64,000 bases of DNA from JAGDMJ01 sp963809695 (GTDB taxonomy: Bacteria > Bacteroidota > Ignavibacteria > UBA10030 > UBA6906). Within the stretch, counting starts at the first letter, position 1, and each line of letters opens with the position of its first letter. This document shows positions 24,191-32,327 of the stretch, one piece after another. The notes below the pieces were generated by a model. That model saw only the letters and a list, made by a program, of their open reading frames with translations. It was not told where the DNA came from and did no database searches. Made by a program: the position numbers and the translations under genes. Location: positions 1 through 64,000 of the forward strand of contig CAWEKI010000007.1 of NCBI GenBank assembly GCA_963809695.1, read 5' to 3'.

Positions 24191-24472
24191 TCAGCCTTCA
24201 AACCCCACTGAAAACATCGCTTCCAGGTCGTGGCGTGAATAAGCCCGGAACGCAATGAGTGTTTCGGTGCTCTCGATCCCTTCGAGTTTCGCAATCTGCC
24301 TCGTGACCATGTCGGCAAGATCTTCATTGCTCTTCACCCGAATGATGGCGACCAGGTCAATCCTTCCGCCGACGGAATAGACCTCTGATATGCCGCCCAT
24401 CTCGGCAAGCTTTTCCGCTATGTCATTGACCTTTCCTCTTCCCACTTTCAGCAGCACGATGGATGTGACCAT
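24191..24472 (-). CDS. Stand-alone Lrp/AsnC ligand-binding (RAM) domain protein
   Basis: The 93-residue product starts at ATG 24472, with GAGGAGG 6 bases upstream. The frame extends to 24499, but that part encodes the ribosome site itself. The sequence MVTSIVLLKVGRGKVNDIAEKL...GRIDLVAIIRVKSNEDLADMV...LEGIESTETLIAFRAY is a complete alpha/beta RAM domain with no helix-turn-helix. Such proteins bind amino acids or similar effectors as oligomers and may modify full-length Lrp regulators. No such partner lies in the window. Confidence 0.88.
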   Translation of the reverse strand: MVTSIVLLKVGRGKVNDIAEKLAEMGGISEVYSVGGRIDLVAIIRVKSNEDLADMVTRQIAKLEGIESTETLIAFRAYSRHDLEAMFSVGFEG

Positions 24473-24558
24473 TCGAACCCTCCTCATGTCCTTTGTCAAG
24501 CTTGGCGACTGTCTCTCCCCACTTCTGCCTGCCCCCCGGCGCGATTCCTGGGATCAGG

Positions 24559-25797
24559 TCAATTCGCGGCAACTTTCTTCAGTATCTCCGCCGCCATATC
24601 TTTGTGCACCGTGAAACCCATCATCTTGAGCTTCACATAATCTTCACGGTAGAAATAATACCCCGGATGGGAATTGTTCCGCGATCCGGAACCGGAATCC
24701 TTGATCAGGTACCAATCGGTTCCCTCCTTTGCCGTGTATCCCACGACGTGAATGCCGTGATCGTCGCCGGTAGTATGATTGCTGAAACGGAACTGTCGCG
24801 CGTACTCGTCGATATACGCGCCTGGAATATCAAACGATGGAACGACCGCGAAACCCGCATGTCCTTCGTACCCGGGCTCCGAAGTATCTCCGCCGATGCA
24901 GAGCGTGTACCCGTTCCGAATCGCCTTCTTCAGCACCGCCATGAAGTCGTCCAACGGCACGTTGTAATAGTCCTTGCTGTGCCACCAATTGTCTCCGACC
25001 TCATACTCGACCTTCTGATAGTACGGCTTCTCCATCAACGACATGATCTCCACATAGTCGTCGAGACGGAGCCGGAGGACATTTGCCAGATATTCGGCAG
25101 GCGTCATAGACTTTCCACCCACCTGGATCGACTCGGGCGGCCGGCCAAGGTAATGGTCCAGAATGCTGCGGATGGTGGCAAGTGCTGTTTCTTCATTCCA
25201 GGCATTGTTCTCTTTGAGCGAAGTCAGATAGCCCTGCATTTCCGCGATCAGAGCCCGGTGGTCGTGGAATTTCTGCCCGGGGAGCAGACCGGTGTATGCG
25301 GAGGCGGGCACGACGCCGTATTTTCTCCAGATTCTTGGAACGGCATTTGCTTCGGACCCTTCACTGAATTCCGAGTTCCCGCGCTCCGCCACAAACCGGC
25401 GGGCTTTCTCAACGTACTCCCAGTAGACCGTGTAGAGCTCGGAGAGTTTGACCTCTTTCTTTGTCAGACGATAAACTTCCGATTCGAAGAATGATGTGGC
25501 TGAAAAACACCAGCACATTCCTGAAAATCCCTGGGACACCGGCGGCGTGTGCCAGGAACGGGTGAACTCGTTCACGGATTCCGGGTGAGGGATTCCAGCG
25601 AAGTCCAGCCGGAATGCACGTTCCGGTTTTTCCTCCTTCTTGTTGAACCTGTCCGCCTCAGTTCTCATGCTGTCCATAAATTCATTCTTTGGTTGGACAA
25701 AAACGGCACGGTCCTTCTGCTGCGTCCCTTGGGCGGAAAGGAGCACGGGGACAATCGAAAGCAGCGACAGGCAAAGTACGACACGCAGTGTTCTCAT
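24559..25797 (-). CDS. Exported C1-family (bleomycin-hydrolase-like) cysteine peptidase
   Basis: The 412-residue protein has a signal peptide (LSLLSIVPVLLSAQG). Its papain-like catalytic pieces are PPVSQGFSGMCWCFSATSFFESE (oxyanion Gln and nucleophile Cys) and GIHVVGYT with the His. In place of the usual Asn of NSWG it has LIKDSGSGSR, so Asp replaces Asn. The large insertion between Cys and His fits the C1B aminopeptidase C/bleomycin hydrolase group, which is normally cytosolic. This copy is exported. AAAGGA lies before the ATG. It probably degrades peptides in the periplasm or at the surface. It is flanked by the Tat amidase. Confidence 0.82.
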   Translation of the reverse strand: MRTLRVVLCLSLLSIVPVLLSAQGTQQKDRAVFVQPKNEFMDSMRTEADRFNKKEEKPERAFRLDFAGIPHPESVNEFTRSWHTPPVSQGFSGMCWCFSATSFFESEVYRLTKKEVKLSELYTVYWEYVEKARRFVAERGNSEFSEGSEANAVPRIWRKYGVVPASAYTGLLPGQKFHDHRALIAEMQGYLTSLKENNAWNEETALATIRSILDHYLGRPPESIQVGGKSMTPAEYLANVLRLRLDDYVEIMSLMEKPYYQKVEYEVGDNWWHSKDYYNVPLDDFMAVLKKAIRNGYTLCIGGDTSEPGYEGHAGFAVVPSFDIPGAYIDEYARQFRFSNHTTGDDHGIHVVGYTAKEGTDWYLIKDSGSGSRNNSHPGYYFYREDYVKLKMMGFTVHKDMAAEILKKVAAN

Positions 25798-25853
25798 GAA
25801 TGATCCTTTCAGAAATCGATGTAGTGTGTACCGGGCCGTTGACGACCTGGCTT

Positions 25854-27494
25854 TTACGGTTCCAACCTTACTGTCGGGAGAAACGCGGGAGATTTCCTAA
25901 CCCGGGTCGCCTGCTCGAACGCAAATGCCAGTCCGATCAGCTTCGATTCGCTCCATGCCCGGCCAAAGAAGGAAACGCCGACGGGCAGGCCAAAGATGAA
26001 TCCAGCCGGAACGGTGACACTCGGGTAACCGGCAACAGCCGCGGCTGTGGAACTTCCCCCAATGAAATGATCACCGACCACCAGGTCGGTCATCCAGGCA
26101 GGCCCGTCCGTCGGGGCGACAAGCGCGTCGAGCTTGAACTTGTCCATCACGGCATCGATCCCCTCTTTCCGCGACATACGCATGTCCTTCTTGAGCGCAT
26201 CCAGGTATTCCTTGCTCGTCAGGGGCCCTTTTGCTTCGGCTCTCAGGAACAGTTCCTGCCCAAAATAGGGCATCTCCTGCGCTGCGTTCTTCTCGTTGTA
26301 TTCGATGACATCCTTGAGCGTGCGGACAGGCGCCTTTGGACCAAGACGGGAAAGATACGCATGCAAATCCGCCTTGAGTTCATACAGCAGGACGGTGAGC
26401 TCTGAATCATCAAACTTCCCGATGGTTGGAATATCCGCCGGGTCGACCAGGATTGCACCCTGCTGCTTCATCACATCCAGCGCGCCATTGATGATCTTGT
26501 CCACCGCGCCCAGGAAACCGAAGTACTTGCGAACCACTCCGATCCTGGCTCCCGAGAGAGCGCGAGGGTTCAAGGATGCAGTGTAATCCACAGATGCTCT
26601 TCCGCGGCCAGGGAGAGTGGCTGGATCGTCGGCATCCACGCCTGCAAGAGCCCCCAACAAGGTCGCAGCGTCGCGAACCGTCCGTCCCATGGGACCGGCG
26701 GTGTCTTGCGTGTGGGAAATGGGGATGATGCCGGTGCGGCTCACAAGCCCCACCGTGGGCTTGATGCCGACGATGCCATTGATCGACGACGGAGACACGA
26801 TTGAGCCGTCCGTCTCGGTTCCCACTGCAGCCGCGCAGAGGCTTGCTGACACAGCGACGGCCGATCCGGAGGACGAACCCGACGTATTGCGATTCAATGC
26901 ATATGGATTCTTCGTCAGCCCTCCGCGCCCGCTCCACCCGCTTGTAGAATGGGTGGAACGGATGTTAGCCCATTCGCTCAGGTTCGTCTTCCCGAGGACG
27001 ACCGCACCGGCCCGGCGCAGTTGTTGCACGGCGAAGGCATCGGCGGGAGGTTTCGCCCCAGCCAGCGCCAACGACCCCGCGGTCGTAAACATGCGGTCCG
27101 CGGTATCGATGTTGTCTTTGATGAGAACCGGAATGCCATGCAGCGGGCCACGGGGCCCCTTCTCTTTCCGCTCCTTGTCCAGGTCGTCCGCAATGGAGAG
27201 CGCATCCGGATTCACCTCGATCACACTGTGAAGAGATGGTCCCTGTTTGTCGATGGCGTCAATGCGCGACAGGTAGATCTCTGCCAGTCTCCGCGCAGTG
27301 TACTTCCCTGAGGTCGTCCCTTCCTGAAGCTCGGCAATGGATATCTCGTCCAGCTCGCCGCTGTCAACAGCGTCTTTTTGCACGAAAGGAAGAGCGGCAG
27401 CTTTCACGTTCGTGAGCGCGGGCAGTGCGGCAGCCGCGAGTCCGCCGGAGATTCCGGATTTCAAAAAGCCTCTGCGGCTCAGTGCATGGGGCAT
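25854..27494 (-). CDS. Tat-exported amidase (amidase signature family)
   Basis: The 546-residue protein begins with a twin-arginine signal, SRRGFLKSGISGG, and a hydrophobic stretch. The amidase signature triad is visible: VLIKDNIDT (Lys126), the cis-Ser in NTSGSSSGSAVAV (about 207-208) and the nucleophile Ser in GTETDGSIVSPS (Ser231). Usual GGSSGGS reads SGSSSGS, and GGSIR reads DGSIV, which are mild departures. Family members hydrolyse a wide range of amides, so the substrate is unknown. The domain layout matches exported amidases such as those acting on peptide amides. GGAGG precedes the ATG. Confidence 0.9.
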   Translation of the reverse strand: MPHALSRRGFLKSGISGGLAAAALPALTNVKAAALPFVQKDAVDSGELDEISIAELQEGTTSGKYTARRLAEIYLSRIDAIDKQGPSLHSVIEVNPDALSIADDLDKERKEKGPRGPLHGIPVLIKDNIDTADRMFTTAGSLALAGAKPPADAFAVQQLRRAGAVVLGKTNLSEWANIRSTHSTSGWSGRGGLTKNPYALNRNTSGSSSGSAVAVSASLCAAAVGTETDGSIVSPSSINGIVGIKPTVGLVSRTGIIPISHTQDTAGPMGRTVRDAATLLGALAGVDADDPATLPGRGRASVDYTASLNPRALSGARIGVVRKYFGFLGAVDKIINGALDVMKQQGAILVDPADIPTIGKFDDSELTVLLYELKADLHAYLSRLGPKAPVRTLKDVIEYNEKNAAQEMPYFGQELFLRAEAKGPLTSKEYLDALKKDMRMSRKEGIDAVMDKFKLDALVAPTDGPAWMTDLVVGDHFIGGSSTAAAVAGYPSVTVPAGFIFGLPVGVSFFGRAWSESKLIGLAFAFEQATRVRKSPAFLPTVRLEP

Positions 27495-27647
27495 AAGAGT
27501 GCCTCCAGTGAATGGTAGAGAACAATCCCCCGGGGGTTCGGGACGCCTGAGGGAGCCTTCAGATGACCGACTGCAAGAGAATTGAAGTGGCGCTGGCGGC
27601 TGGTCCGTTCAGACCAAATATCATGGTGGCCGCTCTCTTTCCAATCG

Positions 27648-28478
27648 TCAGTTGCGTGCCACCAGCTCCACCCGCCGGTTCTTAGCCTTGCCATCGTCGG
27701 TTTTGTTCGAGGCAGCCGGACAATAGGAAGCCACTCCCGCGGATGCGAGGCGGGATCCATTGATTCCGCGCCCCACCAGCGCCTTGACCACAGCGGCTGC
27801 CCGATCCGCAGACAATTTCAAGTTGAATTCGAGCGCGCCGTCATTATCGGTGTGTCCCACAACATAGAGCTGTATCTGCGGCTCCTGCGTAAGCAGCTTC
27901 GTGATCTGTTCCAGCGTTGGATCGGATTCCGGCTTCAGCACCGATTTCCCGGTGTCAAAATAGATACCATACACGATGGCCTTTCCGGTGGCTGCAATAC
28001 TCTGGCTGAGTGCCGAAGCGTCAGCGACAACTTCCTGCTCCATCGGCTTCGGCTCCACCACGACGATCTGATAGTCTCGGCCGTCGTTGAAGGCGGAAAT
28101 CTCCACCCAGGTAGTGGCTCCTGTCTTGATGATCTTCGCGACGACAATTCGTTCATCGTTGTACAGGATCTGCCCTCCGATCTTTTTTATCGCGTTCTGA
28201 TAGTTGCGCGAGATCTGGACCATACTCACTTCTTTGGACCCCGTCGTCCGGGTATATCCCAGCGTGGTGCGGTTCCCTTCCCACTGCGCATCTTTGCCGT
28301 CGAGGTATGCTGTTGAGTAGACGTCGAAATCTTTTGTTCCGTAACTGGAGAGATAGTACCCAGGCATTCGGGAAAGGAGCGGATGGTCCTTTCCCCCTTC
28401 AATGTCCTTCTCCGCCTGTGCCAGCGCTCCCACGACTGTTGCAACAATGAGGATGAAAAGACCCGCAGAGGTTCGCAT
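27648..28478 (-). CDS. OmpA-family outer-membrane protein
   Basis: The 276-residue product has a signal peptide (GLFILIVATVVGALAQ) and an N-terminal region of about 130 residues resembling DUF4892 (DHPLLSRMPGYYLSSY). A C-terminal OmpA peptidoglycan-binding domain follows. It shows YFDTGKSVLKPES, VVGHTDNDG, LSADRAAAVVKALVGRGI and the closing KAKNRRVELVARN. It is likely tethered to the outer membrane or periplasmic face and binds the wall. TGGAG lies before the ATG. It is 42 bp downstream of the small lipoprotein gene and may share its transcript. Confidence 0.9.
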   Translation of the reverse strand: MRTSAGLFILIVATVVGALAQAEKDIEGGKDHPLLSRMPGYYLSSYGTKDFDVYSTAYLDGKDAQWEGNRTTLGYTRTTGSKEVSMVQISRNYQNAIKKIGGQILYNDERIVVAKIIKTGATTWVEISAFNDGRDYQIVVVEPKPMEQEVVADASALSQSIAATGKAIVYGIYFDTGKSVLKPESDPTLEQITKLLTQEPQIQLYVVGHTDNDGALEFNLKLSADRAAAVVKALVGRGINGSRLASAGVASYCPAASNKTDDGKAKNRRVELVARN

Positions 28479-28520
28479 TGGAATCTCCAGTATGTTGTCG
28501 AATCGTTTTGTCGACGCCGA

Positions 28521-28817
28521 TCAGGCCTGGTGTTCGGCTTTTTTTCCTTTCCGGGACAAGGCAATGCCGCCGAACCCTGCGATCACCGCGATATAGAACC
28601 CGAAATCGTACCACCATCCCGTGTTGTACGGCTCGTAGATTCTCACGCCGTCCTTGAACAGCCCGACGATGAGGGAGACCGGGGCGATCCATCCGTGCCA
28701 GACGCCGGAGAAGAACCCTGCGGGTTCCTGTGTGGAGTAGGTCCCGCCGCCGGGAAAGCAACCGTTCAGGAGAAGGGCAAGCACGGGTACAGACGCGAGC
28801 AATATTGCCTTTTTCAT
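28521..28817 (-). CDS. Small lipoprotein with a C-terminal membrane helix
   Basis: The 98-residue product has the lipobox LNGC (Cys20). A short region holds two hydrophobic turns (FFSGVWHGWIAPVSLIVGLF, NTGWWYDFGFYIAVIAGFGGIALS), and a Lys-rich end follows. Similar small proteins of unknown function with a WHGWIAPVSLI..LF pattern are common in bacteria. GGGAGA precedes the ATG. It is placed just before the OmpA gene. Confidence 0.75.
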   Translation of the reverse strand: MKKAILLASVPVLALLLNGCFPGGGTYSTQEPAGFFSGVWHGWIAPVSLIVGLFKDGVRIYEPYNTGWWYDFGFYIAVIAGFGGIALSRKGKKAEHQA

Positions 28818-28972
28818 ATGTATCTCCCTGTTTTGGAGCCAGGCATTTGCCTGGCATATGCCGGGCAGGACTACAAATCCGCCGTTCGCGCTCCCCCTGA
28901 GAGAAACGCCTCCCCCCTGCGACTTCGCAGGGGAAAAACTTCGCTACAGTGGAAACCTGTCCATGCTGTCAC

Positions 28973-29326
28973 TCAGCTCGACGCCTTCACCATCACGGCT
29001 ACCTGTTGCGCTTCTCTTGAGTTGTATTCGAAAGCGAGCTTTTTGTGATTGACCAGATCAACGATGGTCCCGATGAAGCAGAGACCCGCCGTGAAAAGGA
29101 ACAACAATCCCATCCCGATCTGGCCGAGCAGGAACCGGTGAACTCCTGCGATGACAATGAATCCCAAAACGGCCGTCAGAAGAATTATTTGCGGGTCCCT
29201 TCTCCTGCCGAGATACATGTTTGCAAAAAGCTGCGCCTGGTTGTCATTCATGTCTTTGATCAGACCCTGGACGAAAACCATTTCATCCCCTTCGAGTGTC
29301 GGCATCAACTGCATGGCGTTGGGCAT
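28973..29326 (-). CDS. TM2-domain membrane protein
   Basis: The 117-residue product starts at ATG 29326 with AAAGGA 6 bases upstream; a longer start at 29350 is possible. After a soluble N-terminus (MVFVQGLIKDMNDNQAQLF) the TM2 domain follows: two helices, ILLTAVLGFIVIAGVHRFLL and GMGLLFLFTAGLCFIGTIVDL, joined by a short GQIG turn. The conserved G-x-HRFLLG is present. Function is unknown in bacteria. The start lies inside the end of the DUF2752 gene (44-bp overlap), so the two are coupled. Confidence 0.88.
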   Translation of the reverse strand: MPNAMQLMPTLEGDEMVFVQGLIKDMNDNQAQLFANMYLGRRRDPQIILLTAVLGFIVIAGVHRFLLGQIGMGLLFLFTAGLCFIGTIVDLVNHKKLAFEYNSREAQQVAVMVKASS

Positions 29327-29651
29327 ACAGGTTCCTTTGGTAAATGGCAAAGTGATCTATCATGGTGTATCGTTTGCATGCATCTCTTGCCAGCGTGGCG
29401 ATCCGGGCCGCGAGAATAACGATCGCGGGAATTCCCAGAAGATGTTGGTGGAACGATTCGACAAATTGCCCGTGAAGCGCATAAGACACTGCCATGCCCA
29501 GGCCGCAGCCAGGACAGAATTCGATTCCCAGGATTCTGAGCGGACAAAGTGTGAAGTGCGATGCTCCCACCGGATCAGAAAGAGCCAGCCACACTAACGC
29601 ACAGGACCAAATGATTGCTTCCAGGTTCTCCGCAAGCACTTTTCTGGCCAT
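29283..29651 (-). CDS. DUF2752 membrane protein
   Basis: The 122-residue protein carries the DUF2752 signature CPLRILGIEFCPGCGLGMAVSYALHG with the Cys-x2-Cys pair, and two membrane helices. Family members often sit beside TM2 proteins, as here. Their role is unknown. The C-terminus extends about 15 residues beyond the last helix and overlaps the TM2 gene. It begins 3 bp past the stop of the upstream oxidoreductase gene, suggesting one transcript. Confidence 0.87.
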   Translation of the reverse strand: MARKVLAENLEAIIWSCALVWLALSDPVGASHFTLCPLRILGIEFCPGCGLGMAVSYALHGQFVESFHQHLLGIPAIVILAARIATLARDACKRYTMIDHFAIYQRNLYAQRHAVDADTRRG

Positions 29652-29654
29652 AGA

Positions 29655-30956
29655 CTATACGAGCACCGTCCTCCCTGGAACGGCAACCTCGAGCGGCGGC
29701 AGGGCCTTCCACTCGTAGTGAGGAGGTGTGAGATCGAGCTTTGAGCTGTTCAACACCCAGTCCCAGCCCAAGGAACGGCCGGTATAAGCACTCATCCGGC
29801 CCATGATGGCAGTCAATGTGCTTTCGGCAACCTGTCTTCCCTCGTTGAGCGGTATCCCGGCTTTGATGCTCGCAATCAGGTCGATATGCTCCTGGACATA
29901 CGGGTTCGGGGATGCTTTCTCGGTGGCGTACGGTTTCGCCCCTTTGATATATCCATCTGCCCCGTCTGTATACGAGAAGCCCTTCGTCCCCACCACCCGT
30001 TCCGAGACATTGTCCGCAGCCCCTCCCGTCTGACGGCACATGCTCAGGATCCGGGCTCCATTGGGATACTCGTACTCGACTGCAAAGTGGTCGAAGACGT
30101 TGCCGTACATGGGATCGGTACGTGCGGCCCGCCCCCCCATCCCTGTACACTTCACGGGATGCGTCCCCATTGCCCAGTTCATGACGTCAAGATTATGGAC
30201 ATGCTGTTCGCAGATGTGATCGCCGCCGCACCAGACCGTGAAGAGCCAGTTCCGAACCTGCCACTCCATGTCTGACCAATTGTGGATGATACGGTCGGCC
30301 CAATTCTGCGCCGCCCGTTCCACCCAGAGCGAACCCATGTTCCAATAACACTGTCCTGCCACGATCTCACCGATGTCGCCTCCCCAGATTCGCTTCATGA
30401 TCTCGACATAGTGCGCCTGATGACGGCGCTGCGTGCCGGCCACAACCGACAGTCCTTTTTGCCCCGCGAGGTCTGCCGTGGCCATCACCGACCGTATACC
30501 GGTGGGATCGACGGCGACAGGTTTCTCCATGAAGATGTGTTTCCCCGCTTCGACGGCTGCCTGGAAGTGTTGCGGCCTGAAAAACGGAGGCGTAGCAAGG
30601 ATCACCAGATCCACATCCGAAGCGACGACTTTCTTGAATGCGTCAAAACCGGAGAAACATGTTGCAGGAGTCACGGCGACATTTTCCTTGGCGAGTTTCT
30701 CCTTCAGACGGTTCAGCGATTCTTCCACCCTGTCGGGAAACAGATCGCCCAGGGCTGCGATGACAACATCGTGTGAAGCTTCGACGCAATCAATGGCCGC
30801 GCCCGTCCCCCTCCCGCCGCACCCGATCAGACCGACCCGAATCTTTTCCGCACCGGCGGCGTGGAGAATACCGGGGCCGGAAACCACTGCCGTAAGAGAT
30901 GCCACGGAAGCTGCCTTGATGAACTCGCGCCTGGTGATTTCAGGATTGTCATTCAT
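29655..30956 (-). CDS. Tat-exported Gfo/Idh/MocA-family oxidoreductase
   Basis: The protein is about 433 residues and starts with the twin-arginine signal TRREFIKAASVAS. The Rossmann motif is VGLIGCGGRGTGAA, and HIFMEKPVAVDP is the classic EKP motif with the catalytic Lys. CGGDHICEQHVHNLDVMNW supplies the His pair of the C-terminal alpha/beta domain. Exported members of this family oxidise or epimerise sugars or inositols in the periplasm, with a tightly bound NAD(P). GAGG lies before the ATG at 30956; an earlier ATG at 30968 is possible. The gene after it in the opposite direction of travel (30972) encodes a sugar-isomerase-like protein, also Tat-exported. Confidence 0.92.
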   Translation of the reverse strand: MNDNPEITRREFIKAASVASLTAVVSGPGILHAAGAEKIRVGLIGCGGRGTGAAIDCVEASHDVVIAALGDLFPDRVEESLNRLKEKLAKENVAVTPATCFSGFDAFKKVVASDVDLVILATPPFFRPQHFQAAVEAGKHIFMEKPVAVDPTGIRSVMATADLAGQKGLSVVAGTQRRHQAHYVEIMKRIWGGDIGEIVAGQCYWNMGSLWVERAAQNWADRIIHNWSDMEWQVRNWLFTVWCGGDHICEQHVHNLDVMNWAMGTHPVKCTGMGGRAARTDPMYGNVFDHFAVEYEYPNGARILSMCRQTGGAADNVSERVVGTKGFSYTDGADGYIKGAKPYATEKASPNPYVQEHIDLIASIKAGIPLNEGRQVAESTLTAIMGRMSAYTGRSLGWDWVLNSSKLDLTPPHYEWKALPPLEVAVPGRTVLV

Positions 30957-30971
30957 TGTCATCCTCATTCA

Positions 30972-31898
30972 TTAAGAAATGTCGCAGGTCCGGTACGCGT
31001 TGATGACCGCAAGTTCTCCTTCTTTGCCCTTCTGGCTCTTCCCATGCTCCATGCAGAGAACCCCTTGATATCCTTTTGCCTGTATATGCCCGAAGATCGT
31101 CCGGAAATTGAGCTCTCCGGTGCCCGGCTCTTTCCGGCCGGGGGTGTCTCCGAGATGAAATGCCCCGATCTGATCCCAGCAGGCATCAATGTTGGGGATG
31201 ATGTTCCCTTCCGTAATCTGTTGGTGATAAATATCGTCCACGATCTTGCAGGCCGGGCTCCCGACCGCACGAACGATCTGATATGCCTGGGACATCTTTG
31301 TCAGAAAAAGTCCCGGATGGTCTTTGGGATTGAGCGGCTCAATCACGATGACAAGGCCTTCGGGTTCACAGAGCGCGGAGCAGCGTTTGAGATTTTCAAC
31401 GACGTTGGCGGTCTGGTAATCCCAATCCAGGCTTTCATCAAAACGGCCAGGGACAACAAGCGTCGTCCTGGCATTGGTCCGCTTTGAAGTCTCCACTGCA
31501 GCTTTGAGCTTTGCGCCCAACATTTCGAGCACCGCGTCGTCCCGGGTGACAAACGATTTCACTGGAAAATCCGCGTAGGCGACAAAGGGGCCGACGTCCA
31601 TGCCGAGGCGCGCGGCTTCCCTGGCAATGGCTTCCTGCTCGGCGACGGGGCGATTCATCAATCCGTTGTCAAACACCGCGCGGAAGCCCTGGTCGGCCAT
31701 GAATTTCAGCTGGTCCAGGGGATCCTTGCCCGCATGCTGCTCAAACATGCCAAAGGGCGGGGCGTATTTGAGTTTGAATGCGGCGGGATTCTTCTTGACC
31801 GCCGCGGCGCCGCTTCCTAGCGACATCAAAGCCGCGGCGCCAAAAGCTGCGTCTCGAAAGAAGCGGCGCCTGGACTGGTGGAGCGTTGGGTCGCTCAT
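30972..31898 (-). CDS. Tat-exported xylose-isomerase-like TIM-barrel (hydroxypyruvate-isomerase type)
   Basis: The 308-residue product starts at ATG 31898 with AAAGGAG upstream. A longer frame to 31979 is not used. The twin-arginine signal is QSRRRFFRDAAFGAAALM. The TIM-barrel metal ligands are visible: VIVIEPLNPKDHPG (Glu), KIVDDIYHQQ (Asp/His), IGAFHLGDTPGR (His) and VLCMEHGKS (Glu). This pattern matches Hyi/xylose-isomerase-like sugar isomerases. Only 15 bp separate it from the Gfo/Idh/MocA gene, so the pair likely works on the same sugar or polyol in the periplasm. Confidence 0.9.
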   Translation of the reverse strand: MSDPTLHQSRRRFFRDAAFGAAALMSLGSGAAAVKKNPAAFKLKYAPPFGMFEQHAGKDPLDQLKFMADQGFRAVFDNGLMNRPVAEQEAIAREAARLGMDVGPFVAYADFPVKSFVTRDDAVLEMLGAKLKAAVETSKRTNARTTLVVPGRFDESLDWDYQTANVVENLKRCSALCEPEGLVIVIEPLNPKDHPGLFLTKMSQAYQIVRAVGSPACKIVDDIYHQQITEGNIIPNIDACWDQIGAFHLGDTPGRKEPGTGELNFRTIFGHIQAKGYQGVLCMEHGKSQKGKEGELAVINAYRTCDIS

Positions 31899-31908
31899 AG
31901 CGTCTCCT

Positions 31909-32322
31909 TTAGTTCGATATCTTGATCCTGAGCAATTCCAGCATCGTGGCAACCTTGAAGTTGTTCCTGGTAAACTCACAGAGCGTGCCTTCCGGGTATT
32001 TCTTCGCTCCCCGAATCATGTCGTGTATATGTTTTGGAAAGGCCTCCCCCCTGATCTCTTCGAGGGCGCGGTCGTTGAGGACCATCTTGAGAAGGAAATC
32101 GCCATTGGCCGGGAACAGATAGAAAAGGCGCCTCTTCCCCCGGCTGTACGTGATGTACCATCCGGAGTTCTTCGTATACTTCCACTCGCAGGAAATATTC
32201 TGAAATTCCGACTGCAATCCGGCGAGGACCTCTTCGACCAGGAGAAACGGCTGTCCGATCGTTTCCCTGAGGTCTGTGCCCGTCGGCTGCTTCTTCTGAT
32301 CGGCAAACGGTTTCGTAGACAT
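31909..32322 (-). CDS. DUF3788-family protein
   Basis: The 137-residue protein begins at ATG 32322, 5 bp after the aldo/keto reductase stop, with GGTAGG upstream. A frame extending to 32502 overlaps that gene and is rejected. The sequence has the DUF3788 features EWKYTKNSGWYITYSRGKRRLFYLFPANGDFLLKMVL and FPKHIHDMIRGAKKYPEGT. No signal peptide is present, so it is cytosolic. Function is unknown. It is set between the aldo/keto reductase and the sugar isomerase in a tight leftward operon. Confidence 0.82.
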   Translation of the reverse strand: MSTKPFADQKKQPTGTDLRETIGQPFLLVEEVLAGLQSEFQNISCEWKYTKNSGWYITYSRGKRRLFYLFPANGDFLLKMVLNDRALEEIRGEAFPKHIHDMIRGAKKYPEGTLCEFTRNNFKVATMLELLRIKISN

Positions 32323-32327
32323 AGTGC

